From Enhygromyxa salina (GTDB lineage Bacteria; Myxococcota_A; Polyangia; Nannocystales; Nannocystaceae), in the NCBI RefSeq assembly GCF_002994615.1, contig NZ_PVNK01000136.1, positions 1 to 64,000 of the forward strand: 64,000 nt of DNA, read 5' to 3'. Both the position numbers and the translations under genes were made by a program. Of the stretch, positions 18,548 to 28,449 are shown one piece after another. The notes beneath the pieces are model-generated. The model saw nothing but the letters and a program-made list of their open reading frames with translations, did no database searches and was not told where the DNA came from. Position 1 is the first letter of the stretch; every line of letters starts with the position of its first letter.

Positions 18548-18810
18548 ATCCAAAGGCTCCGCCAACTCGTGCTCCCCGCAACCCCGGGGGTTGCGAACTT
18601 CCTGCCGCCACAGGCCGGGATGGTTTGTCGTGTCGAACGCAGCAAATGTTCGTGGTGCGGCATGATGGTTGTACGGGTCACTGTGGTGATGTCGCCCCCC
18701 GCTCGCGGTACCCGTCACGCAGCACTTCGGCGACGATGTCCTCGTGAAAGGTGATCAGCGGCGAGAACACGCTGCCGAAGATGGAGCCTGGCCAACTCGC
18801 GCCCCCTTGT

Positions 18811-20451
18811 TCATGGTCGCTCCAGCGCCAGGCCCAGGGCCAGGTGCGCGATCGCGTCGCCGACAGTTTGGGCCCGCCGCGGAGGTCGCAGCTCGGCCAG
18901 CGCCCGCTCGAGCGGCGCGGTGATCGGGTGCTGGCGCCAGTCGGCTTCGGCCCGCGCGCTGCCGGGCTCGCCGTGCTTGGGCAGCTCGTAGTCCACGGCC
19001 TCGATCGCGTCGGCCATGGTCGGGCAGCGCGTGAGCCGTCGATCGTCGAGCCAGATCTCGACCCCGCTGCGCGGCCCCGGGCGCAGCTCGAACTGACGCA
19101 GCTGCGCGTCGTGATCGAGGAAGTGAAGCATCATCCCCCGCGCCCCCAGCGACAACCACGCGTTGATCGAGATCGCCGCCGCCTCGCTGCGCTGCGCCAT
19201 CGTCAGCGGATCGAACTCGCACAGGCGCTCGATGATCTCGTCGAGCGTCGCGGGCGCCTCGTCTCGATCGTCCTCGGGCAGCGGGAGGAAGGCCGGCCGC
19301 TCGCCCTTGGCCTCGCGCTCGGGCGGCGGCGCGCCCTTGCCGGCCTCGAGCGTGGCCGTGGTGATGATCTCGAGCGAGGACAGATCGACGAAGTCCAGGA
19401 CCAGGCAGTCGCGCGCGCTCGGGTGCAGGCGCATGCCCCGACCCACGCACTGCAAGTAGAGCGACTCCGATCGGACCGGCCGGACCATCGCCACGCAGCT
19501 GACTCCGGGATCATCGAAGCCCTCGGTCAAGACCCCGACGTTGGTGATGACCCGAAAGAACCCGTCACGAAACCTGGCCAGGGTCCGCTCGCGGGCGGCC
19601 TTGGGCATCTCACCGTGGACGATCGCCGCGCGCACGCCGAGGCGATTGAGCGCCGCGCACAGGTGCTCGGCGTGGCGGACCCCAACACAAAACGCGATCG
19701 TCCTGCGATCGCGGCACAGCTCCGTGATGCTCCGGGCGACCAGCTGGTTGCGGGTCTCGACGTCGACCGCCTGCTCGAGCGCGTCGAGCTCGAAGTCGTC
19801 GGCGCGCAGGGGCACGCCCTCGAGCGAGACCTTGGTCTCGATCCGGATGCCTCGCAGCGGCCGCAGGTAGCCGTCGGCGATCATCTGCTCGAGCGTTCGC
19901 TCGGCGACGATCTCCTCGAAGACCTCGCCGAGCCCGCGGCCGTCGCCGCGACGGGTGGTCGCGGTGAACCCGACCAGGGTCCCGGGCCAGTCCGGCTCGA
20001 ACGCGCCGAGGCGCTCGAGCACGGCCCGATTGCCATCGGCGAGGGCGTGGTGACACTCGTCGTAGATCACCAACCCGAGCTCACGCCGCGCGAGCACCCG
20101 CCCGATGCGCCCCTCATGGAGCGAGCGAATCGAGGCCACGAGCACCCGCGCGCTGGAGCTCGCCCGCGTCTGCCCCCGCTCGATCTCGACCCGCCGGGTG
20201 TCCTCGCAGCGACGCAGCGCAGCCTCGATCTTGGCCTTGGCCTGGGCGAGCAGCTCGTCTCGATGCGCCAAGACCAGGACGTCGCGCTTGGCCTGCCGGA
20301 TCAGCTCGGAGAAGATCACCGTCTTGCCCGCGCCGGTCGGCAGCGCGACCACCATGCGGCGGACCCCGCGACGCCGGGCGGCGATGACCGCCTCGACGGC
20401 CTCGATCTGGTAGGGGCGCAGGCGCATGGTCTCGGCGCCACGCTCTACCAT
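18811..20451 (-). CDS. RadD-like DEAD/DEAH-box helicase
   Basis: A 546-residue superfamily II helicase. Start at the ATG of 20451; a second ATG 24 bases later (MRLRPYQIEAVEAV) is equally possible and begins directly at the Q-like motif. Motif I PTGAGKT, motif II YDECHH (DEAH-type variant DECH), motif III FTATTRR, the second RecA domain with HGEMPKAARERTLARFRDG and motif VI QCVGRGMRLH are all present. Sequence order and size resemble E. coli RadD (YejH), a nucleic-acid-dependent ATPase linked to recombination and repair, but the zinc-finger region of RadD is missing and the last ~150 residues (after LVLDFVD) are different. It is divergent from the serine hydrolase gene (78 bp). Confidence 0.85.
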   Translation of the reverse strand: MVERGAETMRLRPYQIEAVEAVIAARRRGVRRMVVALPTGAGKTVIFSELIRQAKRDVLVLAHRDELLAQAKAKIEAALRRCEDTRRVEIERGQTRASSSARVLVASIRSLHEGRIGRVLARRELGLVIYDECHHALADGNRAVLERLGAFEPDWPGTLVGFTATTRRGDGRGLGEVFEEIVAERTLEQMIADGYLRPLRGIRIETKVSLEGVPLRADDFELDALEQAVDVETRNQLVARSITELCRDRRTIAFCVGVRHAEHLCAALNRLGVRAAIVHGEMPKAARERTLARFRDGFFRVITNVGVLTEGFDDPGVSCVAMVRPVRSESLYLQCVGRGMRLHPSARDCLVLDFVDLSSLEIITTATLEAGKGAPPPEREAKGERPAFLPLPEDDRDEAPATLDEIIERLCEFDPLTMAQRSEAAAISINAWLSLGARGMMLHFLDHDAQLRQFELRPGPRSGVEIWLDDRRLTRCPTMADAIEAVDYELPKHGEPGSARAEADWRQHPITAPLERALAELRPPRRAQTVGDAIAHLALGLALERP

Positions 20452-20529
20452 GACCACCTGCGAGAGCGCCGATCCGTTTGAGGGCGCTGCGAACTCGTGG
20501 TTCGGTGGCTTCGCTGCTATGCTGCGCGC

Positions 20530-21996
20530 GTGAATGAGACCGAGGGCGTCGCGGCCAGGCCCGGGCGCAAGCGCAAGCGCAAGCGCAAGCGAAGGCCAGC
20601 ACTGTACGTCTCGCTCGGAGCGCTGGGACTGGGCGTGATCGCGTTCGGGACCTACGCCGTGCGCGTGATGTTGCCCCGCGCGACCGGCTACGCGGCCAAG
20701 ATCGGCTGCTCTGCAGCGTTCGTCAGCGGCCGCGCGCCCGAGCAAATACTCGCCGAAGAGCTCGCCAGCGTCAGCTTCGTGGGAGTTGAATTTGATGCGA
20801 GCGCTCAACGGGTCGAGGCCTCGGTCTTGGGCCTCGCCAGGCAGGAGGCTCGGCGACGCCGCGACGCGGGGTGCACCCTGAGCACGAGCGCAGGAGCGAC
20901 CCAGACCGAGGCCTGGGCAGCCGAGCGCCGCCCGGTCCGAGCGCCGCTGGACCCTGGGCCCCAGCCACCGTGGCCGCTCGGAGACGGCGACGATCCGCGC
21001 CCGGATCCACCGGGCCTCGATCGCGCGGCGCTGAACACCGCGCTCGACCGGGCCTTCGCCGAGCCCGACCCCGAAGCCTCGCGCAGGACCCGGGCGGTGC
21101 TCGTCGCCCACGACGGCCGGCTCGTCGCCGAGCGCTACGCCGAGGGCTTCGACGCCGACACCGCCCTGCCCGGCTGGTCGATGGCCAAGAGCGTGACCAA
21201 TGCGCTGTTCGGGCTGCTCGTCGCCCGTGGCGAGCTCGAGCTCGACGCGCCCGCCCCCGTGCCCGAGTGGCGCGAGGATCCCGACGATCCGCGCGCGGCG
21301 ATCACCTCGAGCCAGCTGCTGCGGATGAGCTCGGGCCTCGCCTTCGACGAGCAGTACGGGCCCTTCGGCGCGGGCTCGGACATGCTCTTCGTCGACGAGT
21401 CCTGCGCCGCGCTGGCGATCGACCAGCCGCTGATCGCCGAGCCGGGCACGCGCTACGCCTACTCGAGCGGGACCGCCAACATCGTCGCGCGGATCATTCG
21501 CGACCGCTTCGACGACCCGAGCGCGCAGCTGGCCTTCTTTGCCCGCGAGCTGTTCGAGCCCCTCGGCATCCGCAGCGCCGTGCTCGAGCTCGATCCGAGC
21601 GGGACCTTCGTCGGCAGCTCCTTCGCGCTGATGAGCGCGCGCGACTGGGCCCGGCTCGGGCAGCTCTACCTGGACGATGGAGTGTTCGACGGGCGCCGGA
21701 TCCTGCCCGAGGGCTGGGTCGCGTACTCGCGCACGCCCGCGCCCGCGGCCCCGCGCGGCGAGTACGGGGCCCTGTTTCAGACCAACCTCGGCGCGGCCGA
21801 AGACCCCGACGATCGCCGCCTGCCCTCGGTCCCGACCGACGCCTTCGAGATGGTCGGCTACGAAGGGCAGTCGGTCCTGATCGTGCCCTCGCGCCGGGCG
21901 GTCATCGTGCGCCTCGGCCTGACCCGGGCGCCGGCCAGCTGGAACACCGACGCCTTCGCCGCGCAGGTGCTCGCGAGCCTGCCGGGGACCCCGTGA
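20530..21996 (+). CDS. Membrane-anchored serine hydrolase (beta-lactamase class C / NylB fold)
   Basis: A 488-residue protein starting at a GTG (VNETEGVAARPG). A very basic KRKRKRKRK stretch coded by a 6-bp direct repeat precedes a single transmembrane helix (ALYVSLGALGLGVIAFGTYAV), so the enzyme is anchored in the inner membrane and faces the periplasm. The hydrolase domain starts near residue 160; the active-site SxxK is in PGWSMAKSVTNALFGLL, the YxN-type position is YAYSSGT and the third motif region is MVGYEGQS. These fit the class C beta-lactamase/6-aminohexanoate-dimer-hydrolase (NylB-like) group, which contains esterases, peptidases and amidases; activity on beta-lactams cannot be assumed. 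Two Cys lie in the linker after the TM segment. Confidence 0.85.
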   Translation: MNETEGVAARPGRKRKRKRKRRPALYVSLGALGLGVIAFGTYAVRVMLPRATGYAAKIGCSAAFVSGRAPEQILAEELASVSFVGVEFDASAQRVEASVLGLARQEARRRRDAGCTLSTSAGATQTEAWAAERRPVRAPLDPGPQPPWPLGDGDDPRPDPPGLDRAALNTALDRAFAEPDPEASRRTRAVLVAHDGRLVAERYAEGFDADTALPGWSMAKSVTNALFGLLVARGELELDAPAPVPEWREDPDDPRAAITSSQLLRMSSGLAFDEQYGPFGAGSDMLFVDESCAALAIDQPLIAEPGTRYAYSSGTANIVARIIRDRFDDPSAQLAFFARELFEPLGIRSAVLELDPSGTFVGSSFALMSARDWARLGQLYLDDGVFDGRRILPEGWVAYSRTPAPAAPRGEYGALFQTNLGAAEDPDDRRLPSVPTDAFEMVGYEGQSVLIVPSRRAVIVRLGLTRAPASWNTDAFAAQVLASLPGTP

Positions 21997-22132
21997 CGGC
22001 CACGAATTCACGCGGGGCGGCCACACCCGGCGCCTGCTCTGGTAGTTACACGGCTGGCCGAGCGACTCGACGCGTGCCACAGCTGCGTGCTTTTCTCGAC
22101 CTCGGCCGCCGCCTCCCGCCCCCAGACCACCC

Positions 22133-22897
22133 GTGACCACCCCAACCCAACGCAACTGCAAGCTCGTCCTGCGCTACGACGGCTCGCGCTTCTTCGGCTG
22201 GCAACGGCACGGGACCAAGCCAACGGTTCAGGGCGCCGTCGAGGCCTCGCTGTCGGCGATCTGCGGCGAGCCGATCACGATCGCCGGCTCCGGGCGGACC
22301 GATCGTGGCGCCCACGCCGAGGGCCAGGTCGCAACCGCCTCGCTCCCGGCCAGCGTCACGATCTCCGACGAGCTCACCCGCCGCCTGAACGAGACCCTGC
22401 CCGAGGGGATCGAGGTGACCTCGGTCGAGGAGGCGCCCGCCGACTTCCACGCCCGCACCAGCGCGACCGGCAAGCAGTATCGCTACGTCGTGTGGACCGG
22501 CGGCCCGTGCCCCGCGGATCAAAAGCCGCGGGTGTGGACGATCTCCGGGACCCTCGACGTCGCCGCGATGCAGTCGGCGGCGCCCCACTTCCTCGGCCAG
22601 CACGACTTCGCCTCGTTCGCCACGCGACCCAATTTTCAGCAAAAGAACACGGTCCGAGATCTGCGGCGGCTCGACATCTCCGAGCGCGAGGGCGTCGTCG
22701 AGTTCATCCTCGAGGCCGACGGGTTCCTCTATAAGATGGTCCGCAACATCGTCCGCTGCCTCGTTCGTGTCGGCGAGGGCCGGACCGCGGCCGCCGAGAT
22801 CCCCCGGATCTTGGCGGCCAAAGACCGCAAGGCCGCGCCCGGCACGGCCCCCGCCTCAGGCCTGATCCTCTACGAGGTCTTCTACGAGCCGGTATAA
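22133..22897 (+). CDS. truA: tRNA pseudouridine(38-40) synthase
   Basis: A 254-residue TruA enzyme which converts uridines 38, 39 and 40 of tRNA anticodon arms into pseudouridine. Start at GTG 22133. The catalytic Asp 57 is in AGSGRTDRGAHA, preceded by the N-terminal YDGSRFFGWQRH; the later conserved parts QHDFASFA and FLYKMVRNIVRCLVRVG are intact and the length is normal for the family. It lies 135 bp behind the serine hydrolase gene and 79 bp before the operon of unknown function; nothing suggests a link with either. Confidence 0.96.
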   Translation: MTTPTQRNCKLVLRYDGSRFFGWQRHGTKPTVQGAVEASLSAICGEPITIAGSGRTDRGAHAEGQVATASLPASVTISDELTRRLNETLPEGIEVTSVEEAPADFHARTSATGKQYRYVVWTGGPCPADQKPRVWTISGTLDVAAMQSAAPHFLGQHDFASFATRPNFQQKNTVRDLRRLDISEREGVVEFILEADGFLYKMVRNIVRCLVRVGEGRTAAAEIPRILAAKDRKAAPGTAPASGLILYEVFYEPV

Positions 22898-22976
22898 CGG
22901 CGATAGGCCCTGCGGTCGGCCAAGTGCCCGGGCGCCCTGGCGCCGGGGGCGTCCGAGCGCGTAAAGTCCGCACCGA

Positions 22977-23986
<1,010 letters not shown>

Positions 23987-23987
<1 letters not shown>

Positions 23988-24478
23988 TGGCCGCCGCAGA
24001 CGCAGCGCTGCTCGGCCAGGGGCACGAGGCGATCACCGCGATCGTCACCCTCGCCTCGAGCTGTCCGGCCGGCGGCGACCCGCGCTGGGACGCGACGCTG
24101 GCCGAGCTCGGAGTCGAGGGCCTCGCCGCCGACGCCCGGGCTCGGCACCTGCGCGAGGGCCCGGGCCAGCGTTGCGGCGCGCTGCTGCTCGAGCTGCGCT
24201 GGGCCCTCGACGCCGCCGTCGCGCCGCTGTGCAAGCACATGGATGAACCCTGGCAGCTGACCAACGCCGTCGACCAGGCCGTGCGCGACTACGTCGGCGC
24301 GGTCAGGCCCGTGGTCACGACCGCCTCGATCTTCGCCAACGCCCTGGCCGGCGCGGCGAGCTCGCCCGCCGCGATGGTCGGGTCCGCCGACGCCAGCGCC
24401 GAGTGCTGCCGCTGCTGCGGCGCGCCACGCCAAGATCGCAGCGACCTCAGCTGCCGCTACTGTGGACAGACCTCATGA
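23987..24478 (+). CDS. Unknown protein with C-terminal zinc ribbon
   Basis: A 163-residue helical protein with a C-terminal four-Cys zinc ribbon (CCRCCGAPRQDRSDLSCRYCG, ligands likely the CxxC pairs at about 142-145 and 157-160). Its ATG overlaps the stop of the upstream gene (TGATG) and its own stop overlaps the ATG of the next gene (ATGA), so the three are translationally coupled. The N-terminal part is Ala-rich with no motif that I recognise. I infer a structural or nucleic-acid-binding partner, not an enzyme. Confidence 0.78.
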
Positions 24479-25272
24479 CCGACGCCCTCGATGCCCGCTG
24501 GGATGGATTCCTGGCCAAGATCCGCGAACGCTTTGACCTGCTGATGAGCGAGTCTTTGGCCGGCTGCGCCGCGCTCTTGGCCCAGACCGGGGGCGACACC
24601 GTCCCGGTCAGCAACGCCTGGCAGGGCATGCGCATGCGCGGGCTCGGGCTCCAGGCCAAGATCAGCGACGCCTGGAACGACCAGGTCCAGGACAAGTATC
24701 ACGACGCCGAAGCCTACGATCAGGCCGACGCCGCCTGGGCCCGGGCCGAGCACATGATCGACGAGATCGAGATCGAGCTCGAGCGCGTCGAGACCAAGAT
24801 CTTCGCCGACGCGCTCCGCAGCCTCCTGACCATGGCCGCGACCGAGCAGGCCGCGCTGCGCTGCAGCCAGTGCGGGGCCGAGCTCGAGTCCGCGGTCTAT
24901 CTCCAGACCGTCGAGCTCAACTGCCGCCACTGCGGCGCGCTGGTCACGATCGAGCCGGGCCCGCGGGCGCGGATGGCCGTGGCCATGGCCCACCATCTGT
25001 GGCGCGAGGCCTGCTGGCCGCTGTGGCTCGAGCGCCACCGGGCCGACAAGGCCGCCCGCGACGCCCGGACGCCGACCCTCGAGCTGCTGCAGGCGTGGGA
25101 AGAGGCGGAGATCAACTACTGGTCCGCGTGGCTGCGCGAGCGGGCCAAGCTGCTGCCGAACACCACCGCGGAGCTCGACAAGGAGCTGCGCGGGCGGCTG
25201 CATCAGTTCTACGAGGGGCTCGAGCGCGAGGCCGTGTGGACCCGCGCCGGCTCCCCGCGCCGCTGTCGCTGA
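24475..25272 (+). CDS. Unknown protein with internal zinc ribbon
   Basis: A 265-residue helical protein. The start is the ATG at 24475, inside the ATGA overlap with the previous gene. A zinc ribbon lies in the middle (CSQCG at about 131-135 and CRHCG about 20 residues later), flanked by long Ala/Glu/Trp-rich helices (AWARAEHMIDEIEIELERVETKI before; AWEEAEINYWSAWLRERAKLL after). This is the third gene of the coupled unit; two of three members bear CxxC ribbons. The function is unknown. The stop is followed at once by a GAGCCC repeat (25271-25296) that fills the gap to the convergent lipoprotein gene. Confidence 0.78.
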   Translation: MTDALDARWDGFLAKIRERFDLLMSESLAGCAALLAQTGGDTVPVSNAWQGMRMRGLGLQAKISDAWNDQVQDKYHDAEAYDQADAAWARAEHMIDEIEIELERVETKIFADALRSLLTMAATEQAALRCSQCGAELESAVYLQTVELNCRHCGALVTIEPGPRARMAVAMAHHLWREACWPLWLERHRADKAARDARTPTLELLQAWEEAEINYWSAWLRERAKLLPNTTAELDKELRGRLHQFYEGLEREAVWTRAGSPRRCR

Positions 25273-25296
25273 GCCCGAGCCCGAGCCCGAGCCCGA
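25271..25296. repeat. GAGCCC tandem repeat between convergent stops
   Basis: Four copies of GAGCCC plus GAG fill the 25 bp between the stop of the zinc-ribbon gene and the stop of the convergent lipoprotein gene. It is not a hairpin. The same hexamer codes the Glu-Pro repeat of the aminotransferase tail near 59078-59099. Confidence 0.7.
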
Positions 25297-25297
25297 G

Positions 25298-25894
25298 TCA
25301 GCCGCAGGCTTGCTCGCACCCGCCGAGCTGACACTCGTCGAGGGCGAGCGAGGCCGCGTTGGTCTCGGGATCGAGGTTGCAGTCGTCGACGCAGGTCTGG
25401 GCGTCGTTGAGGTCCGCGAGGCAGTCGAGGAAGCAGCCGCACTCGGGATCGTCGGTGCAGGCCAGGAGCTCGTCGCAGCACATCTGCGCGGTGCACTCGC
25501 CGCACTCGTCGGGGGTCGGAGGCTCGCAGCCTCGATCGCCGTCGCCGTCGCCGTTGCCGTCGCCGGTGGAGTCTCCGTCGCCGTCGCCCTCTGCGGTCGA
25601 GGCTTCGTCGCCGTCTCCGTCGCCGGAGTCGTCGGGGCCCTCGTCGCCGTCGCCGTCGCCGTCGCCGGGGTCTCCATCGCCGTCCCCGCCCATCGACCCG
25701 CCGCTGTCCCCTGGACCATCCTCGGCGCTGGTGTCGAGCCCCCCGGTCTCCGAGCCCTCGGCCAGGTCGATCTCCTCGGGCTCGACCCCAACGAGCCCGC
25801 AGCCATGGACGGCCGCGAGCAGCAGGGCGACGGTGAAGAGGCCCCTCGAGGGTGATCGCGGGCCGCGGGGTTGACCTTTGTCGTGCGAGTTCAT
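25298..25894 (-). CDS. Cys-rich lipoprotein with Gly-Asp linker
   Basis: A 198-residue lipoprotein. The ATG of 25894 is fixed by AGGAG seven bases upstream; the signal ends at HGC (AAVHGC). A long acidic linker with GDGDGD repeats (coded in 25529-25690) is followed by a domain of about 75 residues with 14 Cys (CEPPTPDECGECTAQMCC..., ending GGCEQACG), probably a disulfide-knotted surface module. Such Gly-Asp linkers between lipobox and domain are common in Nannocystaceae and I see them in two more genes here (38343, 47913). The function is unknown; surface exposure is inferred. Confidence 0.85.
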   Translation of the reverse strand: MNSHDKGQPRGPRSPSRGLFTVALLLAAVHGCGLVGVEPEEIDLAEGSETGGLDTSAEDGPGDSGGSMGGDGDGDPGDGDGDGDEGPDDSGDGDGDEASTAEGDGDGDSTGDGNGDGDGDRGCEPPTPDECGECTAQMCCDELLACTDDPECGCFLDCLADLNDAQTCVDDCNLDPETNAASLALDECQLGGCEQACG

Positions 25895-26053
25895 GGCAAT
25901 CTCCTGGGCCGTGTGTAGCACGCGGGCGTCAGCCCCGACTCATGGATCAAAGACCATCGCTCGCGCGTGGATTCAGGTCGGCACAGGCGGGCTCCTGGCG
26001 TGCCCGACGGGCCCAGGCCGGGCACCCGCGAGCCCCCCTGCTACCTTGGCCGC

Positions 26054-28327
26054 GTGCACGGGCAACCCGCGCCGCCCGACGTCGGCATCACCGCCGCGCT
26101 CGGGCCGACCAACACCGGCAAGACCCACCGGGCGATCGAGCGCATGCTCGACCACCGCAGCGGGATGATCGGTCTGCCGCTGCGCCTGCTCGCGCGCGAG
26201 GTCTACGACCGGGTGACGGCGCGGATCGGAGAGTCCCGGGTCGCGCTGATCACGGGCGAAGAGAAGCGGGTCCCGCCGCGGCCGGACTACTGGGTGTGCA
26301 CCGTCGAGTCGATGCCGGTCGAGCGCGAGGTCGACTTCGTCGCCGTCGACGAGATCCAGCTGGCCGCGCACCCCCAGCGCGGCCACGTGTTCACGGACCG
26401 CCTGCTCCACGCCCGCGGCGCCCGCGAGACCTGGTTCATGGGCGCCGACACAATTCGCCCGGTGCTCGAGCAGCTGGTCCCGACCGCCGAGATCCACCGC
26501 CACCCACGCCTGAGCCAGCTGCGCGGGGCCGGGAGCATGTCGCTCGGCGCCCTGCCCCCGCGCACGGCCGTCGTCGCCTTCTCGGCCAACGCGGTCTACG
26601 AGCTCGCCGAGCGCCTGCGTCAGCGTCGAGGTGGGGCCGCGGTCGTGCTCGGCGCCCTGTCACCGCGCACCCGCAACGCCCAGGTCGCCCTGTATCAGGC
26701 CGGCGAGGTCGACTACATGGTCGCGACCGACGCGATCGGGATGGGCCTCAACATGGACGTCGACACGGTCGCGTTCGCCTCGCTGCGCAAGTTCGATGGC
26801 CACGAGCGGCGCGAGCTCGAGGCCGATGAGCTGGCGCAGATCGCCGGTCGGGCCGGCCGCGCCCACGCTGACGGACAATTCTGCACGCTCGCGCCGGTCC
26901 CCGGCCTGCCCAAGCGGGTCGTCGACGCGATCGAGATGCATCGCTTTGCGGCCCTGCGCCGGGTGGTCTGGCGGACCTCGGACCGCGACCTCGACTTTGG
27001 CTCGATCGACGCGCTGCTGGGCTCGCTGCGCCAGAAGTCGCCGCGCAAGGTGTTGGAGTTGGTCCGCCAGGCCGAGGACTACGACGCCCTCGCCTCGCTC
27101 GCGCGGCGCGAAGAGATCCGCGCGCGGGCCAGGGGGCGCGCGGCGGTCGAGCTCCTGTGGCAGGTCTGCCAGATCCCCGACTTTCGCAAGCTGACGCTGC
27201 GCCTGTCTTCGCAGCCGAGCGGGCCCGAGACGCTGGTGCTCGACGGCCACGCCGATCTGCTCGCAGAGATCTACCGCCAGCTCGCGGGGCCGCGAGGGCG
27301 GATCGATCCGGACTGGATGGCCGGACAGATCGCGCGGATCGACGACAGCGAGGGCGACATTCACGTGCTCATGCGCCGCGTGGCCTCCGTCCGGACCTGG
27401 ACCTACGTGAGCAACCGCGAGGCGTGGCTGGTCGACGCCCAGAGCTGGCAGGGGCGCACGCGCGCCCTCGAGGATCGGCTCAGCGACGCGCTCCACGAGC
27501 GCCTGGTCGCCCGCTTCGTCGAGCACGAGGGCCGAGCGGCGGCGCCCCGGGGACGCGGGGCCGGGCGACGCGAGAGGGGCCGGGCCGCCCAGGCCAAGCT
27601 CGGGCGGCGGGCCCGGGTCGATCGTGAGGCCGTCGCCGAGGGGCCCTTCGCCAAGCTCCTGGAGCTCGACCTTGGTGACGCCCCGCGGGTCGACACGCGC
27701 GACGACGCCTGGGTCGAGGACCTGGTCTCGGCGCCGCACGAGCGCTTCTCCTGTGACGAGCGCGGGACGATCCTCGACGGCGACCGCGAGCTGGGCCAGC
27801 TCGTTCGTGGGGTCGACCTGGTTCGGCCGGAGGTCGCGCTGACGATCGAGGAGCTCGGCGCTGGGGCCCGCGCCCGGATCCAGCGGCGGCTGGTCGCCTG
27901 GGCCCGGGACCTCGCCGGGCAGCTGCTCGCGCCGCTGCGGGGGCCGGGGGTCGAGCGCTTGTCGAGCGATGGCCGGGGGCTCGTGTACCAGCTCGAGCGC
28001 GGGCTCGGGACGATCCATCGGAGCGCGGCCAAGGGCCAGCTGCGACGGCTCCGGGGCCGCGATCGGAAGCTCCTCGACGCGCTCGGCGTCCGCGTGGGGC
28101 GGCGGATGATCTGGCTGCCGGAGCTGCTGCGCGAGGACGCGCTGCGGGTCCGGGCGCTGCTGATCGGGGCCGCGCTGCCGCGGGGAGTCTTTGTTGAGAT
28201 CCCTCGGGCGGGGGCGGTCGAGTTGGTCCCCAATCCAGATGTCGATCCCGACGCCTACACGGCGCTGGGCTTTCCGGTGGTCGAGGGGCGGGCGCTGCGG
28301 GTTGATGTCCTCGAGCGCGAAGGCTGA
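26054..28327 (+). CDS. Suv3-like DEAD/DEAH RNA helicase
   Basis: A 757-residue helicase of the Suv3/MgpS group, starting at the GTG of 26054. Walker A is GPTNTGKT (17-24), directly followed by LPLRLLAREVYDR, a hallmark of the Suv3 family; motif II is VDEIQ, and the second RecA domain has DAIGMGLNMDV and QIAGRAGRA. Residues about 330-450 match the Suv3 C-terminal helical region (WQVCQIPDFRKL...). A basic, Arg/Gly-rich linker (AAPRGRGAGRRERGRAA) and a further ~230-residue C-terminal domain follow. In mitochondria Suv3 unwinds RNA for degradation; in proteobacteria the role is less clear. It is single, with 159 bp upstream and 122 bp downstream. Confidence 0.9.
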   Translation: MHGQPAPPDVGITAALGPTNTGKTHRAIERMLDHRSGMIGLPLRLLAREVYDRVTARIGESRVALITGEEKRVPPRPDYWVCTVESMPVEREVDFVAVDEIQLAAHPQRGHVFTDRLLHARGARETWFMGADTIRPVLEQLVPTAEIHRHPRLSQLRGAGSMSLGALPPRTAVVAFSANAVYELAERLRQRRGGAAVVLGALSPRTRNAQVALYQAGEVDYMVATDAIGMGLNMDVDTVAFASLRKFDGHERRELEADELAQIAGRAGRAHADGQFCTLAPVPGLPKRVVDAIEMHRFAALRRVVWRTSDRDLDFGSIDALLGSLRQKSPRKVLELVRQAEDYDALASLARREEIRARARGRAAVELLWQVCQIPDFRKLTLRLSSQPSGPETLVLDGHADLLAEIYRQLAGPRGRIDPDWMAGQIARIDDSEGDIHVLMRRVASVRTWTYVSNREAWLVDAQSWQGRTRALEDRLSDALHERLVARFVEHEGRAAAPRGRGAGRRERGRAAQAKLGRRARVDREAVAEGPFAKLLELDLGDAPRVDTRDDAWVEDLVSAPHERFSCDERGTILDGDRELGQLVRGVDLVRPEVALTIEELGAGARARIQRRLVAWARDLAGQLLAPLRGPGVERLSSDGRGLVYQLERGLGTIHRSAAKGQLRRLRGRDRKLLDALGVRVGRRMIWLPELLREDALRVRALLIGAALPRGVFVEIPRAGAVELVPNPDVDPDAYTALGFPVVEGRALRVDVLEREG

Positions 28328-28449
28328 CGCTTCTCGCCCGCCTCAACCATGCATGGCCAGCTCGATGTAGGTCGCCCCCCGACCACGAGCCCGACATCGG
28401 GGATCCCACGAAACCACCCGCCGAGCTTCGCGTAAGCTCGAACCGCTCG

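Noticed and set aside
18548..18718. N-terminal extension of the RHS toxin to ATG 18718
   Set aside because: The extra 57 codons (His/Asn/Gly mix) come before a clean signal peptide and do not look coding; GTG 18547 with GGAG upstream is better.
20452..22161. Extension of the minus-strand helicase frame to 22161
   Set aside because: This part lies opposite the serine hydrolase gene, which has clear catalytic motifs; the helicase begins at its Q-motif region near 20427-20451.
22898..22976. GC-rich hairpin (GGCGCC repeats) between truA and the unknown operon as terminator
   Set aside because: The stem is short and self-complementary by composition, without a U-run; no clear support.
25271..25296. 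GAGCCC repeat as a terminator
   Set aside because: It cannot form a hairpin with itself and has no U-run.
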